From the NCBI RefSeq assembly GCF_900094625.1, contig NZ_FMAJ01000004.1, forward strand, positions 186,001-250,000: a DNA stretch of 64,000 nt, written 5' to 3'. Shown one piece after another: positions 34,646-43,013 of the stretch (positions are counted from its first letter, which is position 1; each line of letters starts with the position of its first letter). Both the position numbers and the translations under genes were made by a program. The notes under the pieces are model-generated. The model was not told the origin of the DNA. It saw only the letters and a program-made list of their open reading frames with translations, and did not search any database. The DNA is from Rhizobium aethiopicum (GTDB lineage: Bacteria; Pseudomonadota; Alphaproteobacteria; Rhizobiales; Rhizobiaceae).

Positions 34646-35716
34646 TTACTTGGCAAGCAGCTTGTCGAAGAGCGCCTGGTCGTAATCCGAGTAGATATAG
34701 CCGTCAGCCGGGAACTTGTCGGCGCGAGCGAGATAGCTGCCGATGGTGCTGTCGTCGATGACGGGCAGTGGCACCTTGACGAAAGCGGGCACGTCCTTGC
34801 CTTGCAGTGCCTGTACGGCGGTGTAGACGGAAAGCGCGCCGAGCCAGTTGGGCTGCATGGTCGCCCAGCCCTTCAGGCCCTTCTCCTTCCAGAGTTCCAG
34901 GAACTGCCTGGCGTTTTCGCCTGTCGTCGGCACCTGATCGCGGCCTTGGCGCTCGAAAGAGAGGACGGAGCCGGCCGACAATGCGCCGCCGAGCGACAGC
35001 ACACCGTCGATTTCAGGATTGGCGAAGAGCAGGCTGGTCATCGCTTCCTGCGCCGGCGCGACGTTATATTCGGTGTTCGTCTCGGTGATCACCTGCAGGC
35101 CTGGATTGGAGTCGAGAACCGGCTGGGCGCCCTTGCGGCGGTCGTCGCTCACCGAGATGCCGGCCGGGCCGTTCATGATGATGATCTTGCCCTTGCCGCC
35201 GAGCTGGCTGACCATCCACTTGGCGGCGGTCGCGCCCCATTCATTGGAATCGGTGTTGATCTTGGCGGTCACCTTGTCGGTGTCGACGAGGCTGTCGAAG
35301 TTGACGACTGCGATGCCCTTGTCGCAGGCATCCGATATGACGCGGTCGAGTGCCGTGGAAGAACCGGCGATCACGACGATGGCGTCGACATTGGCATCGA
35401 TCATCGACTGGATATGCTGGATCTGCGTTTGGGCGTTGCCCTGCGCGTCCGTGATCATCAGGTCCTTCACCAGGCCCGCCTTCTTCAACTCCTCCACTTC
35501 GGCGGTGATCGTGCCTTCGGTCTGCTTCATCCAGGTCGGCACGGAATAGATGTTCGCCCAGCCGATCGTGTAGGGCGCCTTCTTGTCGCCCTTGATGCAA
35601 TTAGCGGCGGCTGAGGCCGTACTCGTGGAAAAGACGAGGAGGGCCGCGGCGGCGGCAGCGCCGGCGAGAAGGCGGCGGCGCAGTGAAGCGGAAATGCTGT
35701 TTTCAAAATTCTTCAT
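34646..35716 (-). CDS. CUT2 ABC transporter periplasmic substrate-binding protein, 356 aa
   Basis: The periplasmic binding component (Peripla_BP_4 type). A signal peptide with twin basic residues is visible (SISASLRRRLLAGAAAAAAL, cleavage near ASA). The fold is recognisable from YTIGWANIYSVPTWMKQTEG and DAIVVIAGSSTALDRVISDA. It is promoter-proximal in the operon and lies 45 bases from the shared 38-bp element. The ligand is unknown; downstream enzymes suggest an amino-acid or lactone derivative rather than a plain sugar. Confidence 0.9.
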   Translation of the reverse strand: MKNFENSISASLRRRLLAGAAAAAALLVFSTSTASAAANCIKGDKKAPYTIGWANIYSVPTWMKQTEGTITAEVEELKKAGLVKDLMITDAQGNAQTQIQHIQSMIDANVDAIVVIAGSSTALDRVISDACDKGIAVVNFDSLVDTDKVTAKINTDSNEWGATAAKWMVSQLGGKGKIIIMNGPAGISVSDDRRKGAQPVLDSNPGLQVITETNTEYNVAPAQEAMTSLLFANPEIDGVLSLGGALSAGSVLSFERQGRDQVPTTGENARQFLELWKEKGLKGWATMQPNWLGALSVYTAVQALQGKDVPAFVKVPLPVIDDSTIGSYLARADKFPADGYIYSDYDQALFDKLLAK

Positions 35717-35760
35717 ATCGATCCCCTTTTTGTGGCGGCGTTATCACTTGCCATTCATTT

Positions 35761-35798
35761 TTGTCCGCTATAATGTACATGTGATCTATATAGCGGAC
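35761..35798. promoter_or_regulatory. Inverted repeat and shared 38-bp element upstream of the ABC operon
   Basis: GTCCGCTATA at 35763-35772 and TATAGCGGAC at 35789-35798 are perfect inverted 10-mers separated by 16 bases. The whole 38 bases match the element at 26299-26336 at 28 positions without gaps. It lies in the spacer between the ABC operon (start 35716, minus) and the IclR gene (start 35937, plus), so it is a likely IclR operator for both. Confidence 0.68.
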
Positions 35799-35936
35799 GA
35801 GGCGATCTTATGCCGATTTTTCCGCCTCGCAAGAGGGGTGAAAAAAATTTTCGTTCGCTGGCAGTAGCAGGATCGGTTGACAGATCCGGAAGAGGGTTTG
35901 AAAAGCTTGGCCGAACAGAAATTGGGATCGACAGCA

Positions 35937-36722
35937 ATGGACGCAATTCAGGACGAAGCGGTCAGCAAACGCGCACGCGGGCTCGACCGCGCCTTCGAAA
36001 TCCTCGATTTCCTGCGCCAGAAGCGCCAGGCTTTGAAGCCGAACGAAATCGCCGCCCAGATCGGCGCGCCGCGCTCATCGGTATACGAGCTCGTCAACTT
36101 GCTGCTGAGCAACGGCATTCTCGAATTCACCGGCGGCGAGGGGCGCGTCTATCTCGGCCGCAAACTCTATTTCCTCGGCGCCGCCTATGAAAACCATTTC
36201 GATTTCACCCGCGAATGCGAGGCCGCACTGGAACAGCTTGCCGACGAGACGCGGGAGACGGCGCAGTTCTGCATGCTGGATGGCAACAAATATACGGTCG
36301 TGCGCATGCGCGAAGGCGCGCGGCCCTTCCGCATTTCCACGGATATAGGCCAGTCGGTGCCGATCCCGTGGACGGCCTCCGGACGCCTGCTGGTCGCACA
36401 TCTGCCGGACCAGGAAATCCTTAACTTCATTCCTCAGCAGGATTTTCGTCTGCCGAACGGCGAGTGGCTCGACCCGCAAAGTTTCATCGCCGAGGTCCGC
36501 CAAGCCGAGCGCGAAGGTCTCTTCACCTTCAACAGCATCGTCGACAGCTTTACCCATTGTTTCGCCGTGCCGGTGCGCGGCGAGCAAGGTCACGCAGCCG
36601 CAACGCTCTGCCTCGTCACCCCGCGCGACGATGGCATTGCGAACCGCGACCGTTATCTCGACTGCCTGAAGAAGGCCGCCGCCGGCCTGGAGCATGCCCC
36701 GGCCCGGCCGAGGCGTGGCTGA
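35937..36722 (+). CDS. IclR family transcriptional regulator, 261 aa
   Basis: A regulator with an N-terminal winged HTH (LDRAFEILDFLRQKRQALKP followed by NEIAAQIGAPRSSVYELVNL) and a C-terminal IclR effector domain (PWTASGRLLVAHLPDQEI and a late FAVPVRGEQGHAAATLCLV). Starts at 35877 (TTG) and 35907 (TTG) are possible and would add up to 20 residues; the ATG at 35937 gives the usual length. It is divergent from the 27538-35716 operon and likely controls it, and through the shared element also the gene at 26357. Confidence 0.88.
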   Translation: MDAIQDEAVSKRARGLDRAFEILDFLRQKRQALKPNEIAAQIGAPRSSVYELVNLLLSNGILEFTGGEGRVYLGRKLYFLGAAYENHFDFTRECEAALEQLADETRETAQFCMLDGNKYTVVRMREGARPFRISTDIGQSVPIPWTASGRLLVAHLPDQEILNFIPQQDFRLPNGEWLDPQSFIAEVRQAEREGLFTFNSIVDSFTHCFAVPVRGEQGHAAATLCLVTPRDDGIANRDRYLDCLKKAAAGLEHAPARPRRG

Positions 36723-37050
36723 CGCTCCCGAGCAAAGCGTACTGATCGGCGGCTGGACTTTCGCGCGCGATCAGTACCAAGCCGCATCCTCTTCTAATCA
36801 TAGCGCCCGGCTCTTCGCCGCATGCACCGCTGATCGATCGATCGGCTGCAGTAAGTGATCTGTGCGGTTCGCTCCGATTGTTTCCCCGTTTGAGCCATTC
36901 CCGAAAATCTATTCACTCTTCGCCCGAAACAACGGAATGAAGTTTCTCTATTAAATTTATAGACTTCGTATCTTACCGTTCTCACGACAGATATCTTCAC
37001 CTTTGCCTTGGGGAAGACCGGCTGTCGACGGCAAACGGAGAGGACGCGAA
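36723..37050. other. Intergenic region with a 10-bp inverted repeat (36739-36777)
   Basis: GTACTGATCG at 36739-36748 and CGATCAGTAC at 36768-36777 are exact inverted repeats with a 19-base spacer, just after the IclR stop. This could be a terminator stem without a T-run or a regulator site. The remainder, AT-richer about 36900-36990, is the probable promoter region of the monooxygenase gene. No gene is evident. Confidence 0.45.
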
Positions 37051-38403
37051 ATGACACGGAAAATCAGGCTTGGCGCATTTCTTCCCGGTGGCGGACAGCA
37101 TGTTGCCTCTTGGCGGCATCCAGATCAGCCGGCAGACGGCGCGACCAGTTTCGAATTTCATAAGCAGCTCGCGCTGACAGCCGAGCGCGGGCTCTTCGAT
37201 GCCTACTTCCTGGCCGATGGATTGGCCGTCGGTTTTGGCGGAGCGCGCGAAGGCGGCAACGCCCGGGTGGCCGGCTTCGAGCCGGTCACATTATTTTCCG
37301 CCCTTGCGCCTCTGACCACCCATCTCGGTTTTATCGCGACCTCCTCGACCACCTATGAGGAGCCTTACACCACCGCCCGCAAGTTCGCCTCGCTGGACCT
37401 GATCTCGGGCGGCCGGGCCGGCTGGAATGTCGTCACCACGACGGGAGATCCCACGGCACAAAATTTCAACCGCGACACACAGCTGCCGCATGCCGAGCGC
37501 TATCGCCGTGCGGCCGAACATGTCGATGTTGTCCGCAAACTCTGGGAAAGCTTCGAGGACGACGCTTTCATCCGCGACAAGGAGACCGGTGTCTTCTTCG
37601 ACCCGGCAAAACTGCACGACACCGATCACCGCGGCGAGCATTTCAGCGTGCGCGGTCCGCTCAACGTCTCGCGCTCGCCGCAGGGCCACCCCGTCATCGT
37701 GCAGGCCGGACAGTCCGACGACGGACGCGGGCTCGCCGCCGCAACGGCCGAAGTCATCTTCACCGCCCACCAGCATATCGAAACCGCCCAGGAGTTCTAT
37801 CGGGACATCAAGGCGCGCGCCAGTGGTCTCGGCAGGAACCCTGATCACATCCTGGTCATGCCCGGCGTATCCGCTTTCGTCGGCAGGACCGAGGCGGAGG
37901 CACGCGAAAAGTATGATCGCCTGACCTCGCTCATCCTGGAAGAAGACGGGATCGGTCTGCTCAACGGCCTCACCGGCGGCACATTGGACCTTCACGGTTA
38001 TGATCTCGACGGGCCCCTTCCGCCGGCACCGCCGACCGAAGGCATGAAAAGCCGCCAGGCGCTGATCCGCCAGATCGCCGACGAAAACAACTTCACCATC
38101 CGCCAGCTCTATCAGTGGATCGCATCGGCCCGCGGCCACTACACCATCGTCGGCACGGCCGAGCAGATCGCCGACACGCTGCAGACATGGTTCGAAAATG
38201 AAGCGGCCGACGGCTTTAACATTCTGCCGCCCTGGCTGCCGACGGCGCTCGACGACTTCGTCGATCTGGTCATTCCGGAACTGCAGCGCCGCGGCCTGTT
38301 CCGCACCGCATATGAGGGCAAGACACTGCGGGAGAACCTCGGCTTGCCGTTCCCGACCAACCGATGGGCTACCGGACCCGCAGCCCTGCAGGCAGCAGAG
38401 TGA
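37051..38403 (+). CDS. LLM class flavin-dependent monooxygenase (NtaA/SnaA/DszA type), 450 aa
   Basis: A reduced-flavin-dependent oxygenase of the bacterial luciferase superfamily. The start TRKIRLGAFLPGGGQHVASW with RHPDQP and the segments ISGGRAGWNVVTTTGDPTAQ and NFNRDTQLPHAERYRRAAEH are typical of the subgroup that includes nitrilotriacetate and dibenzothiophene-sulfone monooxygenases. GGAGAGGACGCGAA precedes the ATG at 37051. The enzyme needs FMNH2 from a reductase that is not encoded nearby. The following SsuABC-like importer suggests desulfonation or attack on an imported organosulfur or amine compound. Confidence 0.88.
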   Translation: MTRKIRLGAFLPGGGQHVASWRHPDQPADGATSFEFHKQLALTAERGLFDAYFLADGLAVGFGGAREGGNARVAGFEPVTLFSALAPLTTHLGFIATSSTTYEEPYTTARKFASLDLISGGRAGWNVVTTTGDPTAQNFNRDTQLPHAERYRRAAEHVDVVRKLWESFEDDAFIRDKETGVFFDPAKLHDTDHRGEHFSVRGPLNVSRSPQGHPVIVQAGQSDDGRGLAAATAEVIFTAHQHIETAQEFYRDIKARASGLGRNPDHILVMPGVSAFVGRTEAEAREKYDRLTSLILEEDGIGLLNGLTGGTLDLHGYDLDGPLPPAPPTEGMKSRQALIRQIADENNFTIRQLYQWIASARGHYTIVGTAEQIADTLQTWFENEAADGFNILPPWLPTALDDFVDLVIPELQRRGLFRTAYEGKTLRENLGLPFPTNRWATGPAALQAAE

Positions 38404-38413
38404 GGACAAATCC

Positions 38414-39265
38414 ATGACCTTTGAGATCAACCCGACTCTTCCGAGAAGCTTTGGCCGCTTAAAAACCCGAGAAAGCAACACGCCCACTTTCGCATTGCAT
38501 TTGCGCGGGGTTCTCGCTTCACTTTTGCCGCGGTACGGCCTGCTCATCAGCTTTCTCGTGCTCTGGCAAGTGTCGAGCACCAGGGGCTGGATCAATCCCG
38601 CCGTCTTCCCGCCCTTGAACGTGATCCTGTCGGCTCTTTGGACCAATCTCGCCAACGGCGCGCTGCTCGATGACATCGCGATCAGCCTGCAGCGATCGGG
38701 AACAGCCTTTGCCTTTGCCGTCGTGATCGGCATTCCGCTCGGCCTGTTTATGGGCCAGTTCCGCTTGGTCGAGCAGGCGCTGGATCCGATCCTGCAGCTC
38801 TTCCGACAGACCTCCGCTCTGGCGCTCTATCCGGTTTTCATCCTGCTGCTCGGCCTCGGCGAAACGTCCAAGATCTTCGTGATCTTCTGGGCGACACTGT
38901 TTCCGGTGCTGCTTTCGACGATCGGCGGCGTCAAGGAAGTGGACAAGAAGCTCATCGAGATGGCGCGCACCTATGGCGCCAGACCGCTCACCGTCTTCCG
39001 CCGCGTCATTCTCCCGGCATCCGTGCCGGCAATTTTCGTCGGCCTGCGTCTTTCGGCGACGACTGCACTTCTGCTGCTGATCGCCGCCGAGATGATCGGC
39101 GCCAACAAAGGCATCGGCTTTCAGGTGATGAACGCCCAGTACAATTTCCAGATCCCGCTGATGTTTGCGGCGATCCTGCTGCTCGCCTTCCTCGGCCTGA
39201 TAGCCAATGGGCTGCTCGTTCTCCTGCAGCGCCGTCTCTGCCGCTGGTCTCAGCCGAGCACCTGA
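38414..39265 (+). CDS. Sulfonate/nitrate-type ABC transporter permease (SsuC/TauC-like), 283 aa
   Basis: A membrane subunit with about six hydrophobic segments. The EAA-type loop reads KKLIEMARTYGARPLTVFRR, followed by VILPASVPAIFVGLRLSATT, typical of SsuC/TauC. It starts 10 bases after the monooxygenase stop, indicating cotranscription. An N-terminal cytosolic extension of about 35 residues precedes the first membrane span (YGLLISFLVLWQ). Confidence 0.9.
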   Translation: MTFEINPTLPRSFGRLKTRESNTPTFALHLRGVLASLLPRYGLLISFLVLWQVSSTRGWINPAVFPPLNVILSALWTNLANGALLDDIAISLQRSGTAFAFAVVIGIPLGLFMGQFRLVEQALDPILQLFRQTSALALYPVFILLLGLGETSKIFVIFWATLFPVLLSTIGGVKEVDKKLIEMARTYGARPLTVFRRVILPASVPAIFVGLRLSATTALLLLIAAEMIGANKGIGFQVMNAQYNFQIPLMFAAILLLAFLGLIANGLLVLLQRRLCRWSQPST

Positions 39266-39305
39266 CCCGGCTTCCCCCGATTTTCCTCTCCCGAAAGGAC
39301 ATTCC

Positions 39306-40289
39306 ATGACATTCCATCCCCGCAATCTTCTCCTGCCGGCCGTGATCGCTCTCGGTTTTGCCACGCCGGCCACTGCCACCGATACGGTGAAGCTGCGCTA
39401 CCTCGCGAGCCAAGGCGGTCTTGCCGCCCATGAACTCGCCGAAGAGCTCGGCTATTTCAAAGACACTGGCATCACGTTTGAGAATGTCGGCTATGCCCAG
39501 GGCGGACCGGCGTCTCTCATCGCACTGGCATCCGGCGACGTCGAGATCGGCAGCGCCGCCACCTCAGCCGTGCTGAATTCGATCATCGGCGGCAACGATT
39601 TCGTCGCCGCCTATCCGTCGAACGGCATCAATGACGAGGTGCAGTCGACCTTCTACGTGCTCGAAGACAGCCCGGTCAAAACAATCAAGGACATTGCCGG
39701 CAAGAGCATCGCAGTCAACACGCTGGGCGCCCATCTCGACTACACGATCCGCGAGGCCCTTCACTCCGTTGGCCTGCCGAGCGACTCCGCCAATCAGGTC
39801 GTCGTTCCCGGCCCGCAGCTCGAGCAAGTGCTGCGCTCCAAGCAGGTCGATATTGCCGCCTTCGGCTATTGGCAGACGACCTTCGAAGGTGCGGCGTTGA
39901 AGAAGGGCGGCCTGCGTCCCGTTTTCGACGATACCGACGTGCTCGGCGATATCGCCGGCGGCTTCGTGGTCCTGCGCCGCGATTTCATCAAGCAGCATCC
40001 GGAAGCCTCGAAAATCTTCGTCGAGCAGTCGGCCCGCGCGCTCGATTATGCCCGCGAGCATCCTGAGGAAGCCAAGAAGATCCTGGCCAAGACGCTCGCC
40101 GAGCGCGGAGAGAACCCTGATATCGCACAATATTTCCGCGGCTACGGCGTGCGCGCCGGCGGCCTGCCAGTCGAGCGCGACATTCAGTTCTGGATCGACG
40201 TGCTCGTTCGCGAAGGCAAGCTGAAGCAAGGCCAACTGGCGGCCAAGAGCATTCTCTTTACCGCCGACGCCAAGCCGGCAAGCAATTGA
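39306..40289 (+). CDS. ABC transporter substrate-binding protein (SsuA/NMT1 family), 327 aa
   Basis: The periplasmic binding protein. A signal peptide is visible (FHPRNLLLPAVIALGFATPA, cleavage after TAT or ATA). The domain opens with VKLRYLASQGGLAAHELAEE and contains ALASGDVEIGSAATSAVLNS, typical of alkanesulfonate/taurine binders. CGAAAGGAC lies upstream of the ATG at 39306. Ligand probably organosulfur, by analogy and context. Confidence 0.9.
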   Translation: MTFHPRNLLLPAVIALGFATPATATDTVKLRYLASQGGLAAHELAEELGYFKDTGITFENVGYAQGGPASLIALASGDVEIGSAATSAVLNSIIGGNDFVAAYPSNGINDEVQSTFYVLEDSPVKTIKDIAGKSIAVNTLGAHLDYTIREALHSVGLPSDSANQVVVPGPQLEQVLRSKQVDIAAFGYWQTTFEGAALKKGGLRPVFDDTDVLGDIAGGFVVLRRDFIKQHPEASKIFVEQSARALDYAREHPEEAKKILAKTLAERGENPDIAQYFRGYGVRAGGLPVERDIQFWIDVLVREGKLKQGQLAAKSILFTADAKPASN

Positions 40290-40298
40290 GGAAGCGTG

Positions 40299-41069
40299 AT
40301 GAGCGTCGCTGAGGACATTCGCCGTGGAGAGGTGGCGATCCGTCACCTCTCAAAATCCTACAAGCTGAACGGCACCCCACTGCAGGTTTTGAAAGATATC
40401 AATCTCAACATCCGCTCCGGGGAAAGCCTCGCCATCGTCGGTGCGAGCGGCTCAGGCAAAACGACCCTGCTCAGGGTTCTGGCCGGGCTCGAGGAATCCG
40501 ATACCGGCGAGGTGCTGGTCGACGGCAAGGCTATAAAAGGCGTCGGCGCGGAGCGCGCCGTCATCTTTCAGGAGCCGCGCCTTCTTCCCTGGCTTGATGT
40601 GCTCGGCAACGTCGCCTTCGGGCTGGAAACGCGGGGGCTGTCCCGCGAGCAGGCGAGGGATCGAGCACGTCACTATGTCAAGCTCGTCGGCCTGCAGCAA
40701 TTCGAAGCGGCCTATCCCAGGCAACTCTCGGGAGGCATGGCGCAGCGCGTCGGCATCGCCCGGGCACTTGCGGTCCAGCCCGAAATCCTATTGCTCGACG
40801 AACCGCTCGGTGCGCTCGACGCGATGACCAAGATCGGCATGCAGCAGGAACTCGCACGGATCTGGCGCGATGAGGATGTCACGACCATTCTCGTCACCCA
40901 CGATCTCGAAGAGGCGATCTATCTCGCCGACAGGATCTTGATCCTGCCGCGGGAAAAGGGAGCCGCGCCGCGCCTGATCGAAATCGATCTGCCGCGTCCC
41001 CGCGATCGCAGCGCGCCGGAATTCGTCCGGCACCGCGAGGAACTGCTGAACCTGTTCGGACTGCATTGA
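40299..41069 (+). CDS. ABC transporter ATP-binding protein (SsuB/TauB-like), 256 aa
   Basis: The ATPase of the sulfonate-type importer. Walker A is GASGSGKTTLLRVLAGLEE, the Q-loop FQEPRLLPWLDVLGNVAFGL is diagnostic for SsuB/TauB, the signature is LSGGMAQRVGIARALAVQP and Walker B ILLLDEPLGALDAMT. A GTG at 40296 is directly upstream; the ATG at 40299 is taken. A GC-rich stem-loop follows the stop. Confidence 0.93.
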   Translation: MSVAEDIRRGEVAIRHLSKSYKLNGTPLQVLKDINLNIRSGESLAIVGASGSGKTTLLRVLAGLEESDTGEVLVDGKAIKGVGAERAVIFQEPRLLPWLDVLGNVAFGLETRGLSREQARDRARHYVKLVGLQQFEAAYPRQLSGGMAQRVGIARALAVQPEILLLDEPLGALDAMTKIGMQQELARIWRDEDVTTILVTHDLEEAIYLADRILILPREKGAAPRLIEIDLPRPRDRSAPEFVRHREELLNLFGLH

Positions 41070-41077
41070 CGGCTGCG

Positions 41078-41105
41078 GAGGCGGGCGGCCTGTGCCGTCC
41101 GCCTC
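41078..41105 (+). terminator. GC-rich stem-loop after the sulfonate-type ABC operon
   Basis: GAGGCGGGCGG at 41078-41088 pairs with CCGTCCGCCTC at 41095-41105 over 11 bp with one G-T wobble and a 6-base loop. It begins 9 bases after the ATPase stop. No T-run follows. It also lies downstream of the convergent VapC gene. Confidence 0.5.
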
Positions 41106-41145
41106 AACCCGCTGGCGGATATCAATCTCGCGGATCAGCAGCGTT

Positions 41146-41568
41146 TCACCCGACCCATGGATCGACGAGCTCGATCCCAAAACCTTGGAAATCCCTCGTG
41201 TTGCGCGTCGCAAGGGTGAGATCGTGAGCAATCGCGGTCGCGGCGATCAGGCCATCCATCGACGAAAGGCCGCGGCCGTTCCGCTTTGCGTGGCCCATCA
41301 GATCTCCCCAAACCAGGGCCACCGCTTCGTCCACTGGGATGATGCGCCGCTCGAAACGCTGCGGCAGATCGCGGGCAAGCCAATCGGCCAGCACGTCACG
41401 TTTTCGTCCCTTGTCCATCAGGGTGACACCGCGCCGGATTTCTGCGACCGACACGACGCTGATGAAGGAGCGATCCTCGTCGAGCCCACCCAGCCACCCC
41501 AGGACGCGCACATCGGGGTTCAGCTTCGTGACCTCAGACAGGACGTTGGTGTCCAGCAGAAGTCTCAC
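41146..41568 (-). CDS. vapC: VapC-like PIN-domain toxin RNase, 140 aa
   Basis: A PIN-domain ribonuclease. The acidic active site is visible in LLLDTNVLSEVTKLNPD (Asp6), SVVSVAEIRRGVTLMD (Glu), SSMDGLIAATAIAH (Asp) and ATRNTRDFQGFGIELVDPW near the end. It starts with GTG at 41568, overlapping the antitoxin stop by GTGA, so it is translated together with the antitoxin. All key residues are present and the toxin looks intact. Confidence 0.9.
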   Translation of the reverse strand: MRLLLDTNVLSEVTKLNPDVRVLGWLGGLDEDRSFISVVSVAEIRRGVTLMDKGRKRDVLADWLARDLPQRFERRIIPVDEAVALVWGDLMGHAKRNGRGLSSMDGLIAATAIAHDLTLATRNTRDFQGFGIELVDPWVG

Positions 41569-41831
41569 AGTCCGCTATCGCGCGGTTCGTCGCGTTGACG
41601 CTCGAGATCCAGATCGGCTCCACGCAGCGGCGACTCCATCAGAAATTCGGCCAGCGTTCCCTTGCGGGCGATCTTCCGTTGCCATTCCTCCGCAGAGACG
41701 ACGACGACGCTCGGCTTGCCGTTGCGTGTAATAGTCTGCGGCGCGGATTGCGCGCGTTCAATCACTTCAGAAAGCTTCGCCTTTGCGCTGGCGACGGTCC
41801 AGCTTTCGTCGCCTTGCCGTGATGACTGCAT
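41565..41831 (-). CDS. Phd/YefM-type antitoxin partner of VapC, 88 aa
   Basis: An antitoxin of the Phd/YefM fold. The core is WTVASAKAKLSEVIERAQSA followed by PQTITRNGKPSVVVVSAEEW. The C-terminal 30 residues are charged and would neutralise the toxin. AGGAGG lies immediately ahead of the ATG at 41831, which rejects the upstream in-frame start at 41978. It probably autoregulates the pair. Confidence 0.88.
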   Translation of the reverse strand: MQSSRQGDESWTVASAKAKLSEVIERAQSAPQTITRNGKPSVVVVSAEEWQRKIARKGTLAEFLMESPLRGADLDLERQRDEPRDSGL

Positions 41832-42030
41832 GGCCCACCTCCTGACCAGAATGACTACTGTGACTATATAAACCGTGAATGGGTGAACGGCAAGCTTCGC
41901 GAAAGAAATGACAGACGGCCGTCGGCGAAGGCGGAATGAGCGACTTGCGCCATGATCACATGAATATACTCGAAACAATCAAGAGCTGAGCGGCGGCACG
42001 GCGACCGTTACCCGCGGCCAGGATGTCACT

Positions 42031-42936
42031 TCAGCGGGAAAGCGTCTTCCTCAGGCGATGAATATGGGCGGCGCCAATGCCGCAGCAGCCGCCGATGATC
42101 GTCGCGCCGGCTTTGGCCCAGGAGCAGGCGTAACGCGAATAGGCGTCGTCGTTCAGATCGTCGCGGGTATCGTGCAGGCCTTCATTGGCGGCTGCCTCGC
42201 CTGTTTCCCCTTCAAAGGCATTGGCGTAGACGCCGATTTCGATGTGAGTATTCCTCTCTCGGAACACGCGTGCCGCCGTCTCGACCGCACCCTGCATGAC
42301 CTCGGGCTTGCTGCAATTGAACAGGAAAGCCGCCGCACCCGAGGATACCGCCCAGGACGCCGCCTCCTCGACGCTCTCGCCGGAGCGAAGCTTTGGCTCA
42401 CCGCCCGCTATAGCCGCCTCGTCATCCGCCAATGTGAAGGAAATCCAGAACGGCTTGTCCGATGCCGCCACAGCCTTGCGGACGGCCTCGCCCTCGGCGA
42501 TCAGGCTCAATGTCTCGCCGAGCCATATGTCGATGAAGGGCGCGAGGTTTTCGACCAGCACCTTGAGATAGTCCTGCACCCGGGAGGGCTGGAAATTCTG
42601 CGGTTCGTAGGAGCCGAAGATCGGCGGCAGCGAGCCGGCAACCAGCACCTTCCCGGTCACGGCATCGGCAGCCTCACGCGCCAGGCGACCTGCGAGGCGG
42701 ATCAGCGCCGGCCCCTCCTGCTGGAAGCGGCCTTCGCCGATATGGAAGGGCACGAGCGCATAGCTGTTCGTCGTGATGATCTCGGAGCCGGCAACAATGA
42801 ATTCCTGGTGCACCTCGCGCACAATGTCAGGCGAATTCATCAGCGCCAGCGCCGACCATTCCGGCTGCTTCAGTTCGGCGCCCAGCCGAAGAAGCTCGCG
42901 GCTCATGCCGCCATCGAGAATTCGCGTTGTGCTCAT
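42031..42936 (-). CDS. Homocysteine S-methyltransferase family protein (MmuM-like), 301 aa
   Basis: Transfers a methyl group to homocysteine, typically from S-methylmethionine, forming methionine. The barrel opens with RILDGGMSRELLRLGAELKQ. Zinc-binding cysteines are in AFLFNCSKPEVMQGAVE and ATIIGGCCGIGAAHIHRL near the C-terminus. Length is close to MmuM (about 310). It is the last gene of an amino-acid ABC operon, which suggests that the importer brings in S-methylmethionine or a related methyl donor. Confidence 0.88.
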   Translation of the reverse strand: MSTTRILDGGMSRELLRLGAELKQPEWSALALMNSPDIVREVHQEFIVAGSEIITTNSYALVPFHIGEGRFQQEGPALIRLAGRLAREAADAVTGKVLVAGSLPPIFGSYEPQNFQPSRVQDYLKVLVENLAPFIDIWLGETLSLIAEGEAVRKAVAASDKPFWISFTLADDEAAIAGGEPKLRSGESVEEAASWAVSSGAAAFLFNCSKPEVMQGAVETAARVFRERNTHIEIGVYANAFEGETGEAAANEGLHDTRDDLNDDAYSRYACSWAKAGATIIGGCCGIGAAHIHRLRKTLSR

Positions 42937-43013
42937 GAGGTAGTCTCCATTCAGGCTGTCGCGCCGTTACCGGCGGCGGGCGTTTCAAAACAATGTGGCG
43001 AGCTTCCGCTGGC

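Noticed and set aside
33989..35614. Open frame of about 540 codons on the plus strand
   Set aside because: It is antisense to the well-supported ABC ATPase and binding-protein genes and has shadow-frame composition.
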